Assembly (NCBI GenBank): GCA_048013815.1 | Contig: CM106585.1 | Location: forward strand, 5,332,001 to 5,396,000 | Length of the DNA stretch: 64,000 nucleotides | Source: Setoptus koraiensis | Lineage: Eukaryota; Arthropoda | Direction of reading: 5' to 3' | Notes under the pieces: generated by a model | What the model saw: only the letters and a program-made list of their open reading frames with translations | Databases searched by the model: none | What the model was told of the DNA's origin: nothing | Translations under genes and position numbers: made by a program | Part shown: one piece after another, positions 13,418-25,098 of the stretch | Position numbering within the stretch: position 1 is the first letter of the stretch | Layout: every line of letters begins with the position of its first letter

Positions 13418-13875
13418 ATCGCGCCGCCGGCGAGCCCGATTCACGGCAATTCACGCACGCATACCATCCGTGAACAATTGCGCCACGAGAGCTGTCCCAA
13501 TCCACACTCGATAGGGCCTCGAACTTCGAAGCCACCACGCCGATGCTGCTTGTTCGGCATCTTCGCTGGATGGATTGCTGCATTTCGAAGCGCGTTCTGT
13601 GAATATCCACGACCCAACATGCCCCTGGCTTGTTCATGTGTGGATTGTGCAGCAGTGGCAAGCCAGGGATTAGTGGCCGGCAATTAGTTTGTGTGCATAT
13701 GCACCCATAAAAGGCCGTTATGTGGGCCCGTTACACGGGCCGCTGTAACTTGTTGGTGCGAGCCATTAAATAAGCCAACTACCGAACGCGAGCAGCCTGA
13801 AGGGGGCGCCATTTCGGTATCAGTGACGGCTCGCTCAACATTTATTGACTGCCACTTCCGCTATTTGCACAAGTG

Positions 13876-13950
13876 CGCTGTTTGTCGATGGTCAGTTTGC
13901 CAGTGGTCAGTTTGCCAGTGGTCAGTTTGCCGGTGCTCGGCTTGCCAGCG
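13876..13950. repeat. Tandem repeat, 5 x 15 bp
   Basis: Fifteen-bp units are related to GTCAGTTTGCCAGTG. Two are identical (13891, 13906) and the flanking three are progressively diverged. Confidence 0.85.
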
Positions 13951-14798
13951 GTCGGGCCGATTGGCTGATTGTGGGTTGGGATTGTTCAAGATTGTTTGTT
14001 CAACAGACAGCAAGGTCACGTGGAAAGCAGGCAGCCCGTATGCCGGCCCGGCCGGCCGCATGTCCCGTGTCGGTGGCTCTGAAACGACAGCGCACATTCG
14101 GGCCGGCGTAACGCATACGAGACAGCAACACCATTACTGGCAATAATCGTGTGTGTGTGAATATTGTTAGAACAGCGCTCAATGGTTCATTATTGTGAAC
14201 GGCGGCGGCCCATCGATGGGGCACCGTATTTCGCCGTGCCAATTGCGTATTGCGTCACAATATCGCGTCACAGCTTTTTTTGTCCACTCTCTGCAGTGTC
14301 CAGTGGTCGCAATAATGATAACAGCGAATACCGTCGGCCGTGGCCGCCGCCACCGCAACTAATGGCGCCCCGGCCAGCCAATCGGGCCGCCGGCCCCAAT
14401 TGGCCGGGGGTTGATGACCCATTAATCTGGGGCTTGCATGGGCGCAATCGAACGCGAGCGACAAAAGTGCGGCCCCGGGCCCCATCGCGACACAATTGCG
14501 GCCGGGCTTTTTCGGCTCGACTCGAGCAGCTCGAGTCGTGGCCGGAAAAGCGCCAATTCTGACCGCGTTGTCCGGTGTGTTGGGCGGCATTTTGTCCGGT
14601 CCAGGGGCCGTAGCTGGCCAGCAGAGGGACTACAACAACTACAACAGACTCGCACGGCTGGACATTGACGATTGATCATGAATAAATTTGTCAAATTTGT
14701 CACAACAACAGCAGTGCGTCATCTTGTTGGTCGAGCAGAGTCGCAGCGAGCGACAGCGACCAGAGAGGGCCCCAATGCGAAAAAGTGCTTTGCGCGCC

Positions 14799-14827
14799 CG
14801 CCGGCTAATCCAGTGGATTAGCCGGCG
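14799..14827. repeat. 13-bp perfect inverted repeat (hairpin)
   Basis: Arms CGCCGGCTAATCC (14799-14811) and its complement (14815-14827) enclose a 3-nt loop. Confidence 0.92.
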
Positions 14828-15526
14828 ATTAACTGGAAAAATGCTGCATTGTTTGCAACGGCGACGATGGCTGGCGGGGCCCCGTTGTGCGTCAAAATAC
14901 ATGGCGGTGCACTCACCAGCAACGGCGAGCCCACACTGAACCCACAAAGAAACAAATGACAGTGTCTCACCTGTGTGACCTCGAAAAGGTTTTTGTTTCT
15001 AGTGAAGGTTGGTTGTTATGGTTGTTGTTTTAGACGCGTCGTGGTAACGAGCCGTGCGTGCAAGTTGCATCATCAACATGTGTTAGACAGACAGAGAGAG
15101 AGTTACATCATTATTACGTAATAATAGGCCGTAATATTGCCGGCGGTGTCACCACTCAACGAGAGAACAAGAAGAATTGAGAGCTAGAGCTCCGGCCAAG
15201 ACAGTAATATGGTGTAGTTTTAATGCAATTGTAATGTAATATAACATACATTAATATTACATTATAAAATGCCACAAACAGCGCGCGCCACGAGCAAAAG
15301 CTAGCACGCGATGCAAGCGGAAATGAAAAAAAAAAACTAGCGCCCTCTCTCTCTTATAACCGGGCTAATCTTATGCAACAATCTTGTGCCGGTCCACGAC
15401 CAAAGTCGATCGAAACCGGCGCCTTCGTTCAGCCAAAAACTAAGCCGCTTACATAACATATTACACGCAGCGAGTCCTGTCAGAGCTCAGAATGGATGTG
15501 ATAGGCAGTTTAATTTCCTACGGCAA

Positions 15527-15577
15527 CAACCACAACAACAACAACCACAACAACACCAACCACAACGACAACAACCA
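15527..15577. repeat. CAACAAC(C)-type simple repeat
   Basis: A degenerate CAA/CCA triplet tract on the plus strand. Confidence 0.85.
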
Positions 15578-15941
15578 CGTTGTCGTTGCAATGCCAGATC
15601 GTCGTTGCACAACAGTTGAAACAGTTGGGCAGCCAGTGCAAAATTCATTTATGCAATCGCTATCGCTTACCTATTATGTAATGCATTATATAATATTATT
15701 ATTACATAATAGATGCCCGATGCCTATGATAATTGATTATTATCATTGAATGATTATTATTATATGTGTGTTCGTCGGGAGCGAATGTGTACCGAATATA
15801 AATAATAATAATAGTGATATTGTCTTATTTACAACAACGTTCTTGGCAGCAACGGATTGGCGTATGTCGACGTTGCATTTGCAATAACATTGCATTGATA
15901 CAACATTTGGCGCGCTGTAACGGTGGCACAGTTTACGTTTG

Positions 15942-16031
15942 TGCTGCTGTTGTTGTCGTTGTTGTTGCTGTTGTTGCTGCTGTCGTTGCTGTTGTTGCTG
16001 TTGTTGCTGCTGCTGCTGTTGTTGTCGTTGC
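15942..16031. repeat. (GTT/GCT)n trinucleotide repeat
   Basis: About 90 bp of GTT, GCT and GTC triplets. It is the same family as the CAA/CAG tract at 1923 but on the opposite strand. Confidence 0.95.
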
Positions 16032-17150
16032 TATAAATTATATATTCACAACAACAACGACGAACAAACAAACAAGCAAATAAACAAGTAAACAAACAAA
16101 GATAGCACAGCAAACAACGGCCTATGACGGGCCCCAAAAGTGCGCGTCGGAGCGTGGGTCAAAACATTACAAATACATAAAATAAAACAACGGACCTCTG
16201 CCATCAATTCGCTACTGTTAAGCCCCGAAACAAAATCTAATAATATACAATACATTATGCACATATACATATGCACGGCCGGTGTGTGTGTGTGGATATT
16301 TACCTTTGACGAATCTCAATACCAAACTGGATTTACCTGTAAATTTTCAGTTAATGTTGTTGTTGTTGTTGTGTTTGTTTGGCGCGTGTTTGTGGTTTCC
16401 GAGAATCGGTTGATTCAGGTTGGTTCAGTTGTTGCCGTTGTTGTCGTTGTCGTTTGAGCACGGTTGTTTGGGCGAACAAAAATTTTGTCAATGTTAGACA
16501 GTTGTTACATAGCGTATAATTAGTTTGTCGAGCTTTGTCTGTTTGTGCTATTTGTTTAAACTTTGAAGAGGCACCCGGCGGACCGAGCGAATGACCAGAT
16601 AACGTGTCACATATAACGAGTGGCAATTAACTGGCACTAGTGGGGCCCCCCATTCATTTATTGGACATAAATGAATGTTCTGGCGCACTCTTAAAGGTCA
16701 AAGGGTTTAAGTTGAATTTCGCAATTCGTTATTGCCCCTCTGCTCCCCTTGATAGGCGCCAATTTTCAATTTTAACGCGGGCTCTTCAGCAAAAGCGGGG
16801 GCCTGTTTGTGCAAGCTCGAGCTTGCCATTGGTTACTTACCAACTGAGCCGGCGCCGAATACAATTATCCGGTAATCGTTACTTTGTTCAGGCATGATCT
16901 GATGAATTGATGGATATTTTCTCTGTCTGTTTGTTTGCTGGTGCTGCTGCTGATGCTGTCGATACAATTTGTGTCGGATGAATTGGCCGCTTTGCTAACT
17001 TTTAGCCTTGACTTTTAATATTTTAGCCGTGCCGCTTTTGGCCGTGTCGACTACAATGGCCGTTGTGTCGTAATACCCCGTCGTAATGTGCGACGACTGT
17101 GCTGCAATGGCCAATCGACTTGTAATCGCAGAATCGCGCCCCGAAATTTC

Positions 17151-17195
17151 GAAATGCGAAATTTTGAAATGCGAAATTTTGAAATGCGAAATTTT
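17151..17195. repeat. Tandem repeat, 3 x 15 bp
   Basis: Three identical 15-bp units, GAAATGCGAAATTTT. They are followed by degenerate TCTTGGCGAA-like copies to about 17290. Confidence 0.93.
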
Positions 17196-17901
17196 GCGCC
17201 CAAAATCTGGCGATTTCACCGCGATCGCACACCAAATCTTGGCGAACCTTGGTAAATCTTGGCGAATCTTTGCGCGAATCTTGTCTATCTTGTTGCGGGC
17301 TGGTTGTTTGCACGTACTGGGCTCATATTGCAACTACAACGATCGTCTGGCAAGCTCGTGCTGGTCGTCATGACAACGGTATGTGCGCGTCTAGAGAGAA
17401 GATCGATTAGCTGTTGTGCCGTTCACCGTCGTCCGTTCGCATCCATTTTGTTCCGCCGGTGCTGTTGCTATTTCTGGGGCCGCAGGTTGTTGGCGTCGGT
17501 TGTTGCTGTTGGTCGTTGGCGTTGGTTGTTGGCGTCGGTCGTTGGCGTTGGTTGTTGCGAGTTGGCGGCGCGAGCGAGCGCACAAGCAAAATTGGAAAGA
17601 ACAATAAGATTGAGACAGATTAGATGATAATCGATATATGGCGCTCGCCATCAGTTAAACTCTATATATAGCCAGCACGTGCAGTATGGACTCGACAGCG
17701 CAGCGGCTCGCGCGCCGTTCAATTAGCGGCGCAACCGGAAGTGCGTCAGTCTACCAGCAACTGGCACGCCGTTGGGTTAGTCGGGCGCTAGCTGGGCGAC
17801 TGTTAACACTGTCAGTGGGACGGGGCCGCCAACTGTAAAGTAGCATAGGCGGCCATTGATAATACATGTGTTGCTGCCTAATGATTGCTGTCGCTGCCGC
17901 T

Positions 17902-17918
17902 GATGTTGTTGTTGTTGC

Positions 17919-17949
<31 letters not shown>

Positions 17950-17959
17950 GCTGTTGTTG
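17902..17959. repeat. (GTT)n trinucleotide repeat
   Basis: Nearly pure GTT with two GCT interruptions. Confidence 0.95.
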
Positions 17960-18036
17960 GAGAATTGATTGAGAGGATAATGGCAGCCGAGGGGCCGACA
18001 ACAACAAAATAATTTAAACGCGGCGGCGCCGCGGCC

Positions 18037-18120
18037 ATCTATCCGCTGGCCGGCGTTTATCTGCTGGCGGGCCGGCGTCTATCCGCTGGCTGCCGGCGTT
18101 TATCCGCTGGCTGGCCGGCG
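18037..18120. repeat. Minisatellite, about 24-bp unit, 3-4 copies
   Basis: Degenerate copies of a unit containing TATCCGCTGG and GCCGGCGT. Copies differ by short indels. Confidence 0.8.
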
Positions 18121-18596
18121 ATTCAGTGAAGCGCATCTCCATTGTCTCTGCTGTTTATTATTATCTATTTATTGTGTCTGGTCTGGCCTGGCGTTTTATT
18201 GTTGCGGCCTCTATTTGCGGCCTTATTACTGCTTATTATTGCTTATTTGCGACCGGTGGCCGCGAACGAGGCTCGCGCCCCATTTTGAGCTCGCATCAAA
18301 AACGCCATACACGCCACTAAATGCACGCGCTAGATGAATGTCACGCCAGACACCAGCCAGCAGATATAAATTGCAACAGCGATTGCGGCACACCGGAAAT
18401 GTCGGAGCCGGACCGCGGGCGGCGATAAAGGCAACCGCACCGCTGTCCTGTCCGCCACACTAATAGCACGATACTATTAGCACGATATTAGTGAGCGCGG
18501 CAAGATAGCACATATATGGCCAGTATATATTTGTCCGTGCGGTACCTCCGCGGCGGCGTGCGGTGCCCCGCTGCCGGCGCGCCTAATAGTGCGGTT

Positions 18597-18615
18597 GCAG
18601 TGCGGGCCGCACTGC
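18597..18615. repeat. 9-bp palindrome
   Basis: GCAGTGCGG and CCGCACTGC are separated by a single G. Confidence 0.85.
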
Positions 18616-19179
18616 ACACGGGCCCGGTGCATATGCTGGCTGGTGCCAGGCCGACGGTCACGGGCACCGCCGGCCGGGGCGTGGGCCCATATTAATTACT
18701 CGGTTTGTTGTAAGTGGCAGCTGCACGACAGTTGCTGGCCCGCGGCGCCAAGCCGGCCGCTGGCCGCCCGTGCACCGTCGCGTGTGACTCGGGCAAGCTA
18801 GCCGGCGGACCGCTGGCCGCCCGAGTAAAATATGTGCGCATTATGTAACCGTGGTAAACAGTGTGCGTCGCGCGTCTTTGTTTGTTTTCTGCTCATGTCT
18901 TGCGGGCTAATTTGCTGTGTCGTGTCGGCCCGTTGTGTCGCTTGTGTCGGTCTCACTTATGTCGGTCGCGTCGGTCGGCGTGCGGCTGTCGTCAACTTGC
19001 CAGTTGTCGGGCCCGTTTCCCGTTGGCGCCCGTTCCGCATTTAGCCGGAGCGCGTTCAGCGGCACGTGGAAACGCGCGCACACTAACGAGCTGCACTGAG
19101 GCTACTGTTACATAACACACGCAAAACACGCGCTAGCTGCGCGATTTGTTTGCCGGCTGCGTTTGCCAGCGTTGCCCAG

Positions 19180-19233
19180 CAGCCAACTTGTCCGACGGGG
19201 GCCAAAAGGGGCCCCCGTCGGACAAGTTGGCTG
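19180..19233. repeat. 24-bp perfect inverted repeat (hairpin)
   Basis: The left arm 19180-19203 and right arm 19210-19233 are exact complements over 24 bp, with a 6-nt loop AAAAGG. The arm tips next to the loop are GGGGGCC and GGCCCCC. Confidence 0.95.
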
Positions 19234-19764
19234 GCGGCGCCGCGTGCAAATTGCGAGATCGTGCGGCGACACTTTTTATTCTTGACTGTGGCGCGTAATC
19301 TCGAATCGCGTCAAGCGATTGTCTAGCCAGTATCAGGCCATTATATTGTGCTATGATATAACACAGATGGGGCGCAATGTGACAATGTCCGCAACGCCGT
19401 TGCGTAACAGCGCGGCTCGGCGCGGCCCGGCCCGCGATGTAACGCGTGCCGCATCGCGCGACAGGCGACAAACGGACAAACTGAACGTACTCACACTCGG
19501 GCGCGCTCGCCCGGCACGCAAATGAGCCGAGCGGGCCAAATGAGCTCGCACATGAGCACACAAAATAATTACAATATTATTACACGATGGTATTTACATA
19601 AAAACCATTAGACGCGCCTGTTCGGGCCCCGGCGGGCTGTTCGAGGCCCGCGGCCTCTGGCCGACAGCGAAACGCGGCCGTGCCCCGACGGCGAAAACGC
19701 GCGCGGCCCGGAGATGGCTCAAGACACGCGCAGCGTGAGCAGTCGCCCGAGAGTCTCGGGCCGA

Positions 19765-19828
19765 GGCGCCACGAATTCGCCGGCGCCCCGACGAGAGGCG
19801 CCACGAATTCGCCGGCGCCCCGACGAGA
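19765..19828. repeat. Tandem duplication, 2 x 32 bp
   Basis: Two identical 32-bp units at 19765 and 19797 contain GGCGCC, GAATTC and GCCGGCGCC. A partial third copy follows. Confidence 0.93.
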
Positions 19829-20543
19829 GGCGCCGGCGAACGGCAACCGGCGCGACATTTAACATTAATTTTAAGTTGTGCTTGAGTTGCGGATTTGTCA
19901 CAAAACCCGACAAATCCGCTGCGCCGCGCCGCTCCGCGCACCGCTCCGAATCGCCGCGTAGGCATAAATCTTGACAATTCGCTAATACGACGCCGCCACG
20001 CATACGAGGCCACTATTAAGATAAACGATCGTCATAACTAATACACGCTGGCTGCATTGTCTCGTGCCCGGGTTGACGCAAATTAGTTGCCGGAACGAGT
20101 CGGGCCGGGCCGGGGCTAATCACTAATTTGAGCGCGGTACTAACGCGCCAGTGCCCCTAGCCGCTGCGTGTCGCACACAATAATTACGTAACACCTAATA
20201 TTACTGTCGCGTCGATCGCCCGCCAGCTATGTCGCTAGGCGCTGCCGCCCACGCGCCCTTTCGCGGGGGCACAAGAATTCATCGAATTCGCAATTGGCCG
20301 CGTGAATTGAGGTGTGCGTTTCCGCAAGCGCCCGTCGCACAGATAGCGGCCGATGCGACGGCGGCGGCCGCGGACACACCGGACAACAAATGACGATCGA
20401 CGGGTGAATGCGCGTCACCTCGGGCAACGCATGCATGCCACACAAATCGGACAATGCCCGCGTCCGACGCAGCCCTGGGTCACTTGGCAGCTCGGCGGGT
20501 CGGCCGGGCGCCTCGGGACGTTAGTTTCGCGCGGCAGGCGCCA

Positions 20544-20615
20544 ACGGGCAACCAGCGACTGACGGGCAACCGGCGACTTACGGGCAACCAGCGACTTACG
20601 GGCAAGCCGCGAACT
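20544..20615. repeat. Minisatellite, 4 x 18 bp
   Basis: Eighteen-bp units at 20544, 20562, 20580 and 20598 have the core ACGGGCAACCAGCGACTT. Confidence 0.92.
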
Positions 20616-21153
20616 AACGGACTGGCCAATCGCGCCTTTTTTCACATCCGAGCATTCATAATCGACGAGACGTGCTATTTATATAACATTATTATTGGTG
20701 GCGCGCATATTTGAGGCCCATTGTGGCTGGCGCCCAATACAGGCGAAAAGATTGATTGGGCCGCAATTGGGTGAGTGGGTTGTCGGTGCAACCGCTCGGC
20801 GCCACGGGCCGGCAATGCCGAGCCGCCGGGCGCAAGATAAGTTATCGTTGAATTATCGCACAATCAATTCATTGTGACACTTGAACTGCGACAGCGAAAT
20901 TTGTTATATTAGAGCATTGTGTTTGGTGCGGGGGCCCCTCTTGCGCAATCACCGGTTGGCCGCCCGTAAAGTGGCCATTTGTGACTTGGCGGTGCACCGA
21001 GTGCGGAGCGCGGCCTCGCGTCCCAGCGAGTCATTTGGAGCGATCGTTCGAGCGGCCCGAGAAGAAATTCGGGCCCCCCGCTCTCAACAAACTGGCTCGT
21101 CTTGGTTCGCCAGTCGCTCTAGTCGCGCTGGCAACCACTCTCCCGGATCGCAA

Positions 21154-21240
21154 CAGCGCCCCCTATAGACATATCGCTCAGCGGCGCCCCCTATAGACCC
21201 ATCGCACAGCGCCCCCTATAGACATATTGCTCAGCGGCCC
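21154..21240. repeat. Minisatellite, about 3 x 25-28 bp
   Basis: Units containing CAGCGCCCCCTATAGAC start at 21154, 21179 and 21207. The second is 3 bp longer. Confidence 0.9.
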
Positions 21241-21358
21241 TCACATTCTGAGGCTCACAACGAGCGAGTGAGCTGGCTTTATGGGTACTCTACGCACTAG
21301 ATTAGAGCTTGCTACTCGTGTGTATGCGCGTGCCAGTACGTGTTCGTGTGCCGGCGTA

Positions 21359-21393
21359 CGTGCGTGTGTGTGTGTGTGTGTGTGCGTGTGTGC
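21359..21393. repeat. (GT)n microsatellite
   Basis: A GT dinucleotide run of about 35 bp with two C interruptions. Confidence 0.9.
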
Positions 21394-21576
21394 GATACAC
21401 CAATGGACGGGGTATTGTAGTATATTAATGCGCGCGCGGATGAAAAAGCCCTGATGAGGCAAGCGAGCGGGCCACTTGAATATTTGCCGTTAATGCATGG
21501 CTGGTGTAGCGCGCAGCCGGGCGCTTTTGTCATGGCAAGACCGACCGACCGCTCGCCGCTGTTACACACCGACTCG

Positions 21577-21588
21577 CCCCCCCCCCCC
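21577..21588. repeat. C12 homopolymer
   Basis: Twelve consecutive cytosines. C12 tracts also occur at 23444-23455 and 26385-26396, and a G10 tract at 21864-21873. Confidence 0.9.
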
Positions 21589-21909
21589 GACGGACAAGAA
21601 AGCGGCCCCACTAATAATACCCCAGTTAAGCCCGCTGCATTTGTGCAGCGGTGGTACCGTTCAACCGAGCGCGATTGCGAGCTGTGCAAGGCAGCGGCGC
21701 GCGGCCCCACTCGTTGGCGCAGTTCGCCAGGCGGACCCATCCGGCCAGCCAACCAGCACGAGCGCCTGCACGTGTAATAAGCGTATTGCTGCTTGACTGC
21801 ATGCGGCCAGCTCGTGTTTGTGATATGATACACACACACGCACACGCACGCGGAGTGCATTACGGGGGGGGGGTGTTTAGCGGGGCACAGCCAGCAACAA
21901 TGGCCGCCG

Positions 21910-21997
21910 ACAACAACAGCAACAACACCGTCAACAACAACAACAGCAACAACAACAGCAACAACAACAACAACAACAGCGGCAGCAACAACAACAT
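21910..21997. repeat. (CAA/CAG)n trinucleotide repeat
   Basis: About 88 bp of CAA and CAG triplets. Confidence 0.95.
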
Positions 21998-22261
21998 CGG
22001 CGGCCAACAGGCAAGAAACTGGCGAGCTCCTTGGCGCTGTCGCGGGCCGCTTTGCCCGAGCATCTTGCTTGTCACTCGGCTCCCGTTTTCGGCGACTCTG
22101 GCCGGCCCGACATATGCGACAGCGCGCCCTCTTATCGACAACTGTTCCACATCGGGGCCCCAATTTTTGGAGCGTGCAAGTGTGCGTGCCCGCCAACGGG
22201 CCCAGCGCTAAATACAAGTGGAGTGGCATTTCCAACGAGGGATTAGCACTGGCGAGCTAGC

Positions 22262-22288
22262 TCGCTCGCTGGCTGGCTGGCTGGCTGG
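22262..22288. repeat. (TGGC)n microsatellite
   Basis: A tetranucleotide TGGC run of about six copies. Confidence 0.9.
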
Positions 22289-22735
22289 CGTGGAGACGAT
22301 ACACGTTTGTAATATTCTGGCGCATGCAGCGACGCAACCGGCATTATATAACCGATGCGTCGTCCACTGGCAGCCATAGGTCGTATAATGCAACCATAGT
22401 AACCCCGGCCGACATTAGTCGGTGGATACAAGTAGCGCGAACAGCCGTCGCCAACAACAAGATGCTCTCGCACTCAAGAAAATAACCAAGCACACACATG
22501 GGCCGACAAAACAGCCGCCGGCCGGCCCGGCCAGACCGGCCAAACAGTGACAAAGCCAACAACGGGGCAGAGAGAAAACCCCAAGCGGAGCGGAAATAGC
22601 CCGGCAGTGCCAGCCTCTTTTACTGTCGCCCAAGCTGTTAGCTAGCTCGAGCTGTTAGTGTGCGTGCCCCATTGAAACGGCTCCGTTGTCGCCGCGCCGC
22701 ACCAATCCAATTCGACCCAATCGAAGCGGGGCCCG

Positions 22736-22803
22736 GTTCGATTCGATCGGAATCAACTCAATTCAATTCGACGATTGAATTCAATTCAATCGAATCCAAT
22801 CTA
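22736..22803. repeat. TTCAA/TTCGA simple repeat
   Basis: Degenerate pentamer copies (ATTCAATTC, ATTCGATTC). Partly self-complementary because of GAATTC-type cores. Confidence 0.75.
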
Positions 22804-24492
22804 ATCCATTGTTGTCTTATGTCTGCCTCCCCCTTTTGCCAGCTCGCTGCTTTGTTTGCCTCGCCACCTCAATCTTGGCCCAACTAGGCAAACACTGACT
22901 TTAATGTGCTTATTATTGTGTTATCTATTTTTCTCCTCTCCCATTCTCGCTACCCTCTCGCCCTCGCCTCTGACCTCAATACCTTCTAACTGACGCCGAA
23001 GGCTTAATCTAGTTTAGTGGCGCAGATTTTTTTCTCCTCGTTGCCGCCCTCCCCATTTTGTCTTGTCTCTTGTTTTGTCGCCCGACGAAAGCGACGAGCG
23101 CGCTTGCCCGGGCCGCTCACAACATGCTCGAATTACTGGGAATTTTCCGTTTTGTCGTGGGGCTCCTACGACAAAATTTCTTCTGCTCTAATTATCATCG
23201 TCATCATGCTGCTGCCGCTGCTGTCCATTGCAAACAAAGCAAACAGCTAGATGACACAGCAAACGAAGACGCCAGGTTATTGTATTATTTAACAAACATG
23301 GCCAGCAGCCGATTTCGAGCGCTTTCACTCAATCGGATATCGGCGAGCGCCACTGCAATGGCAAGATGATTGGCAGGGTGTCAACACACCTTGCCACACA
23401 AACACAGTTCGTTCGTGATGGACAGAATGAGTGAGTTTCGGGACCCCCCCCCCCCAACGATTTGATGACACTCCGACCAGCCATGTCAAACAAGACAGAT
23501 AGATTTGTGACAAACTCGAGCTTGCCAAAATCGGGCTACCCGAAATCGAGTTGATTTTTTCCAGCGAAACGCTGGCACCGTTCATTCGATCACCTGTGTA
23601 GCCCGGATCTGTTCGAACTTCGAAGCCTCAGCGTCTGCAGATATATTATTGCAGACGGTTCACGCTAGAGTGGACGTTTAACGCCCGCGCCCCCCCTCCC
23701 CCAGATGATGATTGACACGTACAACAACGCGCGCAGGTACAGCCTGGCTGTTTTCAATCAATTCGTAATTGAGTCTGCGTTTCGGAAACACTGGTGCTCA
23801 GAGGCATTTTTTTTTTCTCGAAATCGTGAAGATTCGCGAAAATCAATCCAATCATCGGCGGCTATTTTCCGGAGTTGACGCGCTGCCGAGGCACCACCAA
23901 GACTGCATCACATCATCGCAAATTCAAGACACACGACAGAAGGACACCATTATTATGCACTTTTTTTCCTTTTGCAGAATTTTGTTTTCTTTTGTTAGAG
24001 AGTGGCCCCCGTGCCAGATTGAGACTTTTTCGGCTTCGCACGCCAGTAGACAAAGGAACGGGCCCGTCCTCGATGGGCCGTGCATGTGCACCGATTTATC
24101 CGATGTTTCGATCCCGAATTTCGATCGGTGGAGTCACGAGTTTTCTCCGTTGCCGCCGCATACTGCATGGCTAACATGACGTGGCCTCTCATTATGAGAG
24201 TCTCATAGCGTCCAAAACTTACAATGATGACTGATATCAAACCCATGGCCCAAGTGCATTTTCGGTGCATCGACTTTGCGCGGGAAAACAGTCGCTCGCG
24301 GGACGTCATGAGGGAAAAAATTGTGACCCTGTTGGAAAAACAGGCCCGAAAAAATGACGATTCCGAAAAGTGGCGCGCGCTTTCCAGGAAATATTCCGAA
24401 AATTGTGCACTCTCGCTGTGGCTAAAAAAAAACAAGCCAGCAGCGGTAGCGTAAACGAGCGCCTGGGTGCCCCAATGACCAGGCGCGGGATA

Positions 24493-24588
24493 GCCGAAAT
24501 GTGGAAAAGCCGAAATGAGGGAAAGCCGAAATGAGCACGAGCCGAAATGAGGAAAAGCCGAAATGTCGGATTGCCGGAATGCAAACCG
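24493..24588. repeat. Minisatellite, about 6 x 16 bp
   Basis: Units start at 24493, 24509, 24525, 24541, 24557 and 24573, each beginning GCCGAAATG or a close variant. The minus strand reads as repeated hydrophobic peptide (FPHFG-like) in a chance frame. Confidence 0.9.
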
Positions 24589-25010
24589 CCGGCGGCGTAT
24601 CTGTGTCAACAAGAAGTGGCAAGGGCACCATTAAGTCGGCCTGCGTGATTCAAACAATTGGTCCAATTGGCACATGCACTGTCGGTGTTGCAAATCGGAC
24701 AACAAAGAAATTCGCCAAGAGGCCAGCCACTAACGAGCTGCGCGCTAACGATTTGTTTGTCTATTTATTTATCCGGTGCGCAGGCCGCGAACAAACGTCA
24801 AGCGAGGCGAAATTGGAGCGCCATTTAGAGTATCATGCGGCCAGTATTGTTTCGAAGGCGCGCGAGTGAAAAAACTGGAGAAATGGTGGAAACTAATGAG
24901 AAAAAAAAAAGAAGAAATTGTGTGTGCAGAGGCCATTTTCCGGGCGATTTTTTTTTCGGAAAAAAAATTTTCACCTACAGCGACTGACGGGCATCGGCCG
25001 AACAGTGGGC

Positions 25011-25098
25011 CGAATGGTGCCGAATGGTGCCGAATGGTGCCGAATGGTGCCGAATGGTGCCGAATGGTGCCGAATGGTGCCGAACGATGCCGAATGGT
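25011..25098. repeat. Tandem repeat, about 9 x 10 bp
   Basis: Seven perfect CGAATGGTGC decamers run from 25011 to 25080. Two diverged copies follow. Confidence 0.96.

Noticed and set aside
21312-22235. 307-codon minus-strand open frame
   Set aside because: It is built from a translated CAA/GTT tract (poly-Val), a GT run (His-Thr repeat) and GC-rich filler. It shows no domain and overlaps other equally long chance frames.
23995-24612. 205-codon minus-strand open frame with FPHFG-like repeats
   Set aside because: The peptide repeats are just the 16-bp minisatellite at 24493-24588 read in changing frames.
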